Source of the DNA: Actinomycetes bacterium
GTDB taxonomy: Bacteria; Actinomycetota; Acidimicrobiia; Acidimicrobiales; UBA8190
Direction of reading: 5' to 3'
NCBI GenBank assembly: GCA_021798135.1
Contig: JAJZYI010000230.1
Coordinates: forward strand, 1 to 5,463
Length of the DNA stretch: 5,463 nucleotides
The notes beneath the pieces are model-generated. The model saw nothing but the letters and a program-made list of their open reading frames with translations. It searched no databases and had not been told where the DNA came from. Each line of letters begins with the position of its first letter. The first letter of the stretch is position 1. The position numbers and the translations under genes are program-made. Positions 1 to 5,201 of this stretch are shown piece after piece.

Positions 1-2445
1 CCGGGGACGGTGCTCCCGCCGGCGGCGTCGGACTACACGGTCGCCGGGACGGCGGCCGCGACGGTCTTGGTGGGGAGCCCGGCGAACACCGTGCGCGTCA
101 CCGTGCCGGCTGCGGTCGCCGCCGGCACGGCGGTGACGGTGCAGGTCGCGGCGGTGGCGAACCCGCCCGAGGGCGTCGACGGGCCCTCGCTGCTCGCCGT
201 GGCCACCAGCTCCGACACCGTGGCGTCCCACCCGGCCACCGGCCTCGTGTTCGGGGGAGTCGTGGCGGGCGTGGGCGTGTCGCCGGGCAGCACCCTCGCC
301 GGGGCCACGTCGGCGTGGACCGTGACGTTCGACACCAGCGCGGACGGCGCCCTGGCCGCCGGCGACACCATCACCGTGCAGGCGCCGGCGGCCACCGCGT
401 TCGCGTCGGCGACCGCCACCGTGGACGGCTCGGCGCCCGCTGCCGTGTCCTCACCGGCCGCCGGCGAGCTCGTGGTCACCCTGGCCGGGCCCGTCCCCGG
501 CGGGGCGGTGGTGACCCTGGTCGCCGGCTCGGTGGCCGGCCCGCCGGCAGGTGCCTACCCCGGCAGCGACTTCTCGGTGCAGACCACGGCGGACTCGGCG
601 GCGAGCCCGGCCGCCGGGCTGACGTTCACCGGCCCCGCCGCCCAGCTGGCGTTCACGGCGGTCCCGTCGTCGATGGCCGTCGGGGGTCGGGCGGCCGTGG
701 TGGTCTCCGTGGAGGACTCGTCGGGCCGGGTCGTCACGTCGGACGGGACCACCGCCGTCGGCCTGGCCGTCACCAGCGGCACCGGCGGACCGGGGGCGAC
801 CCTGACGTGCGCCGCCGACCCGGTCACCGCCGCCGCCGGCGTGGCCGCGTTCAGCTGCTCGATCGGCACCGCCGGCAGCGGCTACACGCTGACGGCGACC
901 GCGGCGGGCCTGCCGAGCGCCGTGTCCGGCGCGTTCGACGTGACGTCACCGCCGCCGGCCGCGGCCGCGGCGCCGCCGGCGGGCACCGGCACCGCCGTCA
1001 CCGTCACGTCGTCGGCGAACCCGGCGACCGCGGGCACGCCAGTGCTCCTCACGGCCACGGTGGCACCCGCGCCCGACGGCGGCACGGTCACCTTCACCGA
1101 CGACGGGGCCGCCGTCGCCGGCTGCACGTCGGTCCCCGTGGCGGCGGGGACCGCCACCTGCACCACCAGCTTCGCGACGGCGGGGACGTTCGCCGTCACC
1201 GCCCGCTACTCGGGCGACGCGACCTACGCCGCGTCGACGTCCGGGCCCCTGTCCCAGGCCGTCGACGCGGCGGCGCCGACGACGACCACCGTCACGGTCA
1301 GCCCGGCCTCGGTCACCCGGGGCACCACCGTCACCTTCTCGGCGACGGTGCGCTACGCCGGGACGGCACCGGGCGCGACGGCACCGGGGGCGACGGCGGT
1401 GCCGACCGGGCGGGTGACCTTCACCACCGGCTCGACGACGCTGTGCTCGGCCCCCCTGTCCCCGTCGCCGCTCGCCGTCGCCTCCTGCACGGCGGCCTCC
1501 GCACCGGTGGGCACCGACGTCGTGACGGGCACCTACGGGGGCGACGCCACCGGCGCGCCGTCGTCGGGCACCGCCACCCTGGCGGTCGCGCCGGGCCCTG
1601 CGGTCGCCGCGGCCGGCTACTGGCTGGTGGGGGCGGACGGCTCCGTGTACGCCTTCGGCGACGCCGGGTTCCACGGGTCGCTGCCGCAGCTGGGGATCCG
1701 GGTGTCCGACATCGTCGCCATCGCAGCCACCCCCGACGGCGGCGGCTACTGGCTGGTGGGGGCGGACGGCTCGGTGTACGCCTTCGGCGACGCCGGGTTC
1801 CACGGGTCGCTGCCGCAGCTCGGCGTGCGGGTGTCGGACATCGTGGGGGTGGCCGTCGCCCCGGGCGGCGGCGGCTACTGGCTGGTCGGCGCCGACGGCG
1901 GGACCTTCGGTTTCGGCGACGCCACCTTCCACGGATCGCTGCCGCAGCTCGACGTGCGGGTGTCGGACATCGTGGGGGTCGCCTCGGCACCGGGCGGCGG
2001 CGGCTACTGGCTGGTCGGCGCCGACGGCGGCGTCTTCGGGTTCGGCGACGCCGGCTACTTCGGCTCGGCCCACCAGGTGGACCCCTCCCTGCCCGCCGGC
2101 GGCGCCAACGCGGTCGCCCTGCACGCCCCGGTGACCGCCGTCGTGGGCGGGCCCGGCGGCAGGGGCTACTGGCTGGTCGGCGCCGACGGGTCCGTGTTCG
2201 GGTTCGGCGACGCCGGCTACTTCGGCTCCACCTGGCAGGTCGATCCGTCGTTCCCGGCAGGGGGCTTCAACGTCGCCTACCTCGGGATGCCGGTGGTCGC
2301 CATGGCGGCGGGCCCCGCGGGAGCGGGCTACTGGCTGGTCGGCGCCGGCGGCCAGGTGCTCTCCTTCGGGAGCGCGACCTACCAGGGCTCGCTCCCGGGC
2401 GACGCCATCGCGGTGCGGGACGTGGTCGGCGCCGCCGTGCCCTGA
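1..2445 (+). CDS. Large modular surface/secreted protein with Ig-like domains and six GYW repeats (5'-partial)
   Basis: The frame is open from base 1 with no convincing start, so the N-terminus and any signal peptide lie outside the window; a GTG at 10 is only the first possible start codon inside it. Counting codons from base 1, residues 1-86 and 87-211 are two copies of one beta-rich domain, both ending in similar blocks (PP-G...SD...SAAS-like, then GL-F-G). Residues 212-316 resemble an invasin-type (Big_1) domain. A Pro/Ala linker follows, then two Big_3-like Ig domains at about 331-421 and 427-530, each with a Cys pair. Residues 539-814 are six GYWLVGADG repeats. No C-terminal membrane segment or sorting signal is visible; the protein ends inside the last repeat. 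Composition is Ala/Gly/Thr/Val-rich with very few Lys, typical of exported repeat proteins. A role in adhesion or as a cell-surface or extracellular structural protein is inferred; no catalytic motif is seen. The architecture is clear and the function is unknown. Confidence 0.85.
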   Translation, partial: PGTVLPPAASDYTVAGTAAATVLVGSPANTVRVTVPAAVAAGTAVTVQVAAVANPPEGVDGPSLLAVATSSDTVASHPATGLVFGGVVAGVGVSPGSTLAGATSAWTVTFDTSADGALAAGDTITVQAPAATAFASATATVDGSAPAAVSSPAAGELVVTLAGPVPGGAVVTLVAGSVAGPPAGAYPGSDFSVQTTADSAASPAAGLTFTGPAAQLAFTAVPSSMAVGGRAAVVVSVEDSSGRVVTSDGTTAVGLAVTSGTGGPGATLTCAADPVTAAAGVAAFSCSIGTAGSGYTLTATAAGLPSAVSGAFDVTSPPPAAAAAPPAGTGTAVTVTSSANPATAGTPVLLTATVAPAPDGGTVTFTDDGAAVAGCTSVPVAAGTATCTTSFATAGTFAVTARYSGDATYAASTSGPLSQAVDAAAPTTTTVTVSPASVTRGTTVTFSATVRYAGTAPGATAPGATAVPTGRVTFTTGSTTLCSAPLSPSPLAVASCTAASAPVGTDVVTGTYGGDATGAPSSGTATLAVAPGPAVAAAGYWLVGADGSVYAFGDAGFHGSLPQLGIRVSDIVAIAATPDGGGYWLVGADGSVYAFGDAGFHGSLPQLGVRVSDIVGVAVAPGGGGYWLVGADGGTFGFGDATFHGSLPQLDVRVSDIVGVASAPGGGGYWLVGADGGVFGFGDAGYFGSAHQVDPSLPAGGANAVALHAPVTAVVGGPGGRGYWLVGADGSVFGFGDAGYFGSTWQVDPSFPAGGFNVAYLGMPVVAMAAGPAGAGYWLVGAGGQVLSFGSATYQGSLPGDAIAVRDVVGAAVP
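1363..1392 (+). repeat. Two 15-bp in-frame direct repeats (TAPGA x2)
   Basis: Two adjacent 15-bp copies differing at one base encode TAPGA-TAPGA, followed by TA. They sit in a loop of the second Big_3-like domain of the surface protein and lengthen it relative to the first such domain. The pattern looks like a slippage insertion that kept the frame. Confidence 0.6.
1615..2442 (+). repeat. Six tandem GYW repeats (probable beta-propeller)
   Basis: Six in-frame units begin with GYWLVGA at 1615, 1744, 1873, 2002, 2164 and 2326. The shared pattern is GYWLVGADG, then V or F, then an aromatic and FGDA, an aromatic, GS, a variable stretch, and a V-D-IVG-A strand ending in Gly/Pro-rich turns. Units 1-3 are 43 residues each. 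Units 4 and 5 are 54 residues, because the LPQL segment is replaced by a longer loop starting near QVDPS and PAGG. Unit 6 is a diverged 39-residue unit (GAGGQ, FGSA) that reaches the stop codon. Four short beta-strands per unit and six units would suit a six-bladed propeller. That fold is inferred from repeat length and pattern, not shown. Confidence 0.85.
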
Positions 2446-2463
2446 CGGGAGCCGACAACCTCT

Positions 2464-2496
2464 GCCGGTGAGACCGGCTCGGCTGGTTCCGAGCCG
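2464..2496 (+). terminator. Two overlapping hairpins after the surface-protein gene
   Basis: Starting 19 nt after the TGA stop, a 6-bp stem with a 3-nt loop (2464-2469 with 2473-2478) overlaps a stronger 8-bp perfect stem with a 6-nt loop (2475-2482 with 2489-2496). The two cannot form together. Neither is followed by a T-run. This is common for candidate terminators in high-G+C actinobacteria, but it weakens the call. The position straight after the stop supports a transcript-end role. Confidence 0.45.
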
Positions 2497-2615
2497 CCGA
2501 CGCATGAGCACGGGCGTGCCCCGAGCCCGTGCGGCCGCGGCGGCTGCTCCCCGGTGGTCGGCGTTCCCGGGGGTCGGCGCTCCTGGGCGTCGGGACCGCG
2601 GGCCGGGCGGCGGCA

Positions 2616-2647
2616 GGCGGGGCCGTCGGCCGGGGGGCGGCCCCGCC
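2616..2647 (+). other. GC-only 10-bp hairpin upstream of metG
   Basis: A perfect 10-bp inverted repeat (2616-2625 with 2638-2647) encloses a 12-nt loop and ends 26 nt before the metG -10 hexamer. It could be a second terminator insulating metG from upstream transcription. If metG is leaderless, the hairpin lies outside the metG mRNA and so cannot be a leader attenuator. In such G+C-rich DNA some perfect arms arise by chance. The remainder of the 240-bp gap shows no credible gene. Confidence 0.4.
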
Positions 2648-2673
2648 AGGCCGGGCCGGCCCGCCGACTTCCG

Positions 2674-2679
2674 TAGGAT
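2674..2679 (+). promoter_or_regulatory. Candidate -10 hexamer TAGGAT of metG (leaderless geometry)
   Basis: TAGGAT fits the TAnnnT pattern of sigma-70/SigA-type -10 elements. Taking its last base as -7 puts +1 at 2686, exactly the A of the metG ATG, which is the classic layout of a leaderless actinobacterial transcript. No good -35 (TTGAC-like) lies at the expected distance. An alternative reading is that the overlapping AGGA, 7 nt before the ATG, is a Shine-Dalgarno sequence and the promoter is elsewhere. Confidence 0.5.
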
Positions 2680-2685
2680 GGGCGG

Positions 2686-4467
2686 ATGCCCAGGCGCCAC
2701 ATCTTCACCGCCGTCGCGTGGCCGTACGCCAACGGACCCCGGCACATCGGCCACATCGCCGGCTTCGGGGTCCCCAGTGACGTCTTCGCCCGCTACCAGC
2801 GGATGGCAGGCGAGCGGGTGCTCATGGTGTCGGGCACCGACGAGCACGGCACGCCCATCCAGGTCCAGGCCGACAGCGAGGGCATCACGGCGGCCGAGCT
2901 CGCCGACCGGTACAACCGCGTCATCGTGCGGGACCTGCACGACCTGGGCATGTCCTACGACCTCTTCACCCGCACCACCACGAGGAACCACTACGCCATC
3001 GTCCAGGAGATGTTCACGGCGCTGTGGGACAACGGGTACATCGTCGAGCGTCCCCAGCGCTCGGCCATCTCGCCGTCGACGGGCCGGACCCTCCCGGACC
3101 GGTACCTGGAGGGGACCTGCCCCATCTGCGGCTACGACGGCGCCCGGGGCGACCAGTGCGACCACTGCGGCAACCAGCTCGACCCGCAGGACCTGATCGA
3201 TCCTCGCAGCAAGATCAACGGCGAGCGGCCGACGTTCGTGGAGTCGAGCCAGATGTTCCTGGAGCTGCCGGCGTTCGCCGAGGTGCTCGGCTCGTGGCTG
3301 CAGTCGCAGACCGACTGGCGCCCCAACGTCGTGAACTTCTCCCGGCGGCTCCTCGACGACCTCAAGCCCCGTGCCATCACCCGCGACCTCGACTGGGGCG
3401 TGCCCGTCCCGCTGCCGGGCTGGCGCGACCGGCCGGACAAGCGGATCTACGTCTGGTTCGACGCGGTCATCGGGTACCTGTCCGCGTCGGTCGAGTGGGC
3501 CCGGCGCACCGGCGACCCCGACGCGTGGCGGCCGTGGTGGACCGAGGGAGCCGACGCCCGCTACTTCATGGGCAAGGACAACGTGGTCTTCCACACCATC
3601 ATCTGGCCGGCGATCCTGCTGGGTGCGAGCGGCCGGCCGGCCGGGACGCCGGGCGCCATGGGCGTGCTCCGCCTGCCGTCGGAGGTCGTGTCGAGCGAGT
3701 TCCTCACCATGGAGGGTCGCAAGTTCTCGAGCAGCCGCGCCGTCGTGATCTACGTGCGGGACGTCCTCGACCGCTACGGGGCCGACCCGCTGCGCTACTA
3801 CCTGGCCGTCGCCGGGCCCGAGACCTCGGACACGGACTTCACCTGGGAGCAGTTCGTGACCCGCAACAACGGCGAGCTCGTCGCGGGGTGGGGGAACCTC
3901 GTGCACCGCTCGCTGTCGCTCGTCGCCAAGCACCTGGGTGCGGTGCCGGCGGCCGGCGAGCTGACCGAGGCCGACCACGACATCCTCTCCCAGGGGAGCA
4001 GGGCGTTCGCCAGCGTCGGGCAGGCCCTCGGCCGGTCGCAGCTGCGGGCCGGCGTCACCGAGGCCATGCGGGTGGTCGCCGCCGCCAACAAGTACCTGTC
4101 CGACCAGGAGCCGTGGAAGCGTGTCGGCTCGGAGCCGGACCGGTTCGCCACCATCATGCACTGCGCGCTCCAGCTGGTCGCCGACTGCAACCGCCTGCTG
4201 GCCCCGGTGCTCCCGGCGACGGCGGACAAGGTGGCGGCCATGCTCGGCGGCCACGGGCCGTTCGCCGGCCAGCCTCGCGTCGACGAGGTGGAGGACCTCG
4301 ACGGGGGGCGCCCGTACCCCGTCATCACCGGCGACTACGACGGCGTGGCGGCATGGCGGTCCGAGCCCGTGGTCCCGGGCACGCCGGTCGCGCCGCCGAC
4401 GCCCCTGTTCTCCAAGCTCGACGCGTCCGTGGTCGACGAGGAGCTGGCTCGCCTGGCGTCGTCCTGA
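2686..4467 (+). CDS. metG: Methionyl-tRNA synthetase
   Basis: This class I cytoplasmic aminoacyl-tRNA synthetase joins methionine to initiator and elongator tRNA-Met using ATP. The 593-residue protein is complete. The Rossmann-fold signature HIGH is at 20-23 within PYANGPRHIGHIAG. A zinc-binding insert has CX2C-X9-CX2C at C145, C148, C158 and C161, the four-Cys spacing of the E. coli type. YVWFDAVIGY (255-264) belongs to the catalytic core. The KMSKS loop is KFSSS (346-350). The anticodon-binding helical domain shows N404 and R408 in GNLVHR and W477 in EPW, at positions matching the anticodon-reading Asn, Arg and Trp of E. coli MetRS. The protein ends after a short Leu/Glu tail, so the C-terminal EMAP-II-like tRNA-binding domain found in some MetRS is absent. 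The ATG fits because the HIGH motif falls about 20 residues in. It is flanked by hairpins and looks monocistronic. Confidence 0.97.
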   Translation: MPRRHIFTAVAWPYANGPRHIGHIAGFGVPSDVFARYQRMAGERVLMVSGTDEHGTPIQVQADSEGITAAELADRYNRVIVRDLHDLGMSYDLFTRTTTRNHYAIVQEMFTALWDNGYIVERPQRSAISPSTGRTLPDRYLEGTCPICGYDGARGDQCDHCGNQLDPQDLIDPRSKINGERPTFVESSQMFLELPAFAEVLGSWLQSQTDWRPNVVNFSRRLLDDLKPRAITRDLDWGVPVPLPGWRDRPDKRIYVWFDAVIGYLSASVEWARRTGDPDAWRPWWTEGADARYFMGKDNVVFHTIIWPAILLGASGRPAGTPGAMGVLRLPSEVVSSEFLTMEGRKFSSSRAVVIYVRDVLDRYGADPLRYYLAVAGPETSDTDFTWEQFVTRNNGELVAGWGNLVHRSLSLVAKHLGAVPAAGELTEADHDILSQGSRAFASVGQALGRSQLRAGVTEAMRVVAAANKYLSDQEPWKRVGSEPDRFATIMHCALQLVADCNRLLAPVLPATADKVAAMLGGHGPFAGQPRVDEVEDLDGGRPYPVITGDYDGVAAWRSEPVVPGTPVAPPTPLFSKLDASVVDEELARLASS

Positions 4468-4481
4468 GCCAGCGCGTGGTG

Positions 4482-4500
4482 GGGGGCCACAACGGTCCCC
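4482..4500 (+). terminator. Candidate metG terminator hairpin
   Basis: A 7-bp stem with one G-U pair (4482-4488 with 4494-4500) and a 5-nt ACAAC loop begins 14 nt after the metG stop. No T-run follows. Weaker alternative stems lie at 4501-4528. The rest of the 191-bp gap up to 4646 shows no gene. Confidence 0.45.
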
Positions 4501-4646
4501 TCGGGCAACGCTCGGTCCGCCCGGAGCGCGCATGTTGGGGGCGCTGCGGTGCCGGCGCGCCCGGTGACGTGCGGGTGCGGCGGCTCAGGTGCCATCGCAC
4601 GCGTCCCTCACGCTGCCGTGCCGGTGCAGCAGCCGGCTGGGGCCTG

Positions 4647-4652
4647 TAACAT
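4647..4652 (+). promoter_or_regulatory. Candidate -10 hexamer TAACAT of arsR-type gene (leaderless geometry)
   Basis: TAACAT fits TAnnnT and stands out in G+C-rich surroundings. With its last base as -7, +1 falls at 4659, exactly the G of the GTG start. No Shine-Dalgarno sequence lies within the normal distance: the nearest G-run, at 4639-4642, is 16 nt away. This favours a leaderless mRNA. No clear -35 is visible. Confidence 0.6.
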
Positions 4653-4679
4653 GAACATGTGAGCAGTAGTTCACGTGTT
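4652..4679 (+). promoter_or_regulatory. Candidate ArsR/SmtB-type operator over the start codon
   Basis: Two inverted repeats are nested here. TGAAC (4652-4656), 12 nt, then GTTCA (4669-4673) is perfect and spans 22 bp. AACATGTGA (4654-4662), 8 nt, then TCACGTGTT (4671-4679) matches at 8 of 9 positions. TGAA/TTCA half-sites are typical of operators bound by SmtB-like repressors, although usual spacings differ. The site runs from the end of the -10 hexamer into codon 7, so a bound dimer would block RNA polymerase. This gives simple autorepression released by metal. A tandem AACATG-AACATG (4648-4659) overlaps its left side. Confidence 0.5.
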
Positions 4680-5201
4680 GTGGCCGGCGACGCCGTGCCG
4701 CCGGCTCGCGTCGGGGCGTCGCGTGCGCAGGGCGGCATGGCACGTCACGGTCGGGCCGGCTCGGCCGTGACGGCTCCGGCCGATCCGGCCGTCGCCGATC
4801 AGGCCGTCGCCGATCGGGCCAGCAGCGACCCGGCCATCGCCGACCTGGCCGAGGTGTTCGGCCTGTTGGCCGATCCCGGCCGGCTCCGCCTGCTGGTGGC
4901 GCTGGCGGACGGCGAGCGCTGCGTCGGCGACCTGGCTGCCGCGGCCCTGCTCAGCGAGTCCGCAGCCAGCCACGCCCTGCGCATCCTGCGGGCGCACCGC
5001 GTGGTGGCGGTGCGCAGGTCGGGACGCATGGCCTACTACGCGCTGGCCGACGAGCACGTGCGGACCCTGCTGGACGTGGCGCTGACGCACGTCGCCCACA
5101 GCCCGGCCCTGCACGGCCAGGCGGATGCCCGCCGCCGACGACCCGCTGACGGTCAGGGGCGACCCGCCGCGTCCGGGCGAGCCGGTGACGCCGGTGGCTG
5201 A
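4659..5201 (+). CDS. ArsR/SmtB-family metal-sensing repressor (alpha-5 site, CzrA/SmtB/NmtR-like)
   Basis: A winged-helix repressor that releases DNA when it binds metal. The core occupies about residues 60-148 of 180: PGRLRLLVAL (73-82) in the first helices, the recognition helix SESAASHALRIL (99-110), and the wing RRSGRMAYYAL (119-129). The last helix holds D131, H133, H144 and H147 with D-x-H-x10-H-x2-H spacing. This is the intersubunit alpha-5 ligand set of zinc sensors such as CzrA and SmtB, and is also used by the Ni/Co sensor NmtR. The alpha-3 arsenic/cadmium-type Cys pair is absent: ERCVGD has only C88. Zinc, or else nickel/cobalt, is therefore the likely signal. About 60 extra N-terminal residues, including a five-fold pentapeptide repeat, and a low-complexity Arg/Gly/Ala tail make it longer than the usual 100-120 residues. 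The GTG at 4659 is chosen for the -10 spacing; M27 (4737) is the main alternative and would remove part of the extension. Confidence 0.9.
   Translation: MSSSSRVVAGDAVPPARVGASRAQGGMARHGRAGSAVTAPADPAVADQAVADRASSDPAIADLAEVFGLLADPGRLRLLVALADGERCVGDLAAAALLSESAASHALRILRAHRVVAVRRSGRMAYYALADEHVRTLLDVALTHVAHSPALHGQADARRRRPADGQGRPAASGRAGDAGG
4779..4853 (+). repeat. Five 15-bp in-frame tandem repeats in the repressor N-terminus
   Basis: Five consecutive 15-bp units encode ADPAV, ADQAV, ADRAS, SDPAI and ADLAE (residues 41-65). The first two units differ at two adjacent bases, and divergence increases toward the 3' end, where the last unit runs into helix 1 of the DNA-binding core. This suggests repeat expansion outward from real core sequence. 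The Ala/Asp pattern could extend helix 1. Confidence 0.8.

Noticed and set aside
1615..2442. Periodic repeats considered as a CRISPR-like array
   Set aside because: The units are wholly coding, in frame, 117-162 bp long and without unique spacers.
315..2471. Long Arg/Gly-rich + strand frame inside the surface-protein gene
   Set aside because: An out-of-phase shadow of the repeat gene with extreme Arg/Gly/His content; the other frame has recognisable domains.
2446..2685. T-box or other riboswitch before metG
   Set aside because: No T-box consensus or riboswitch core is visible, and the -10 position predicts a leaderless mRNA with no room for a leader.
2468..3196. + strand frame beginning in the gap and overlapping the start of metG
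   Set aside because: It overlaps metG out of phase by about 500 bases and is Ser/Arg/Pro/Thr-rich with no family resemblance; the gap's hairpins also argue against it.
946..4533. A 1195-codon open frame on the - strand spanning the surface gene, the gap and metG
   Set aside because: Its codons align exactly opposite the + frame of both real genes. In that phase a stop needs a sense TTA, CTA or TCA codon, which are rare in this G+C-rich DNA, and the 240-bp gap is a multiple of three. The product is Arg/His/Gly/Ala-rich with mirrored GYW repeats and no domain.
3024..4649. 541-codon + strand frame inside and beyond metG
   Set aside because: A shadow of metG in another phase, with low-complexity Arg/Pro/Gly composition.
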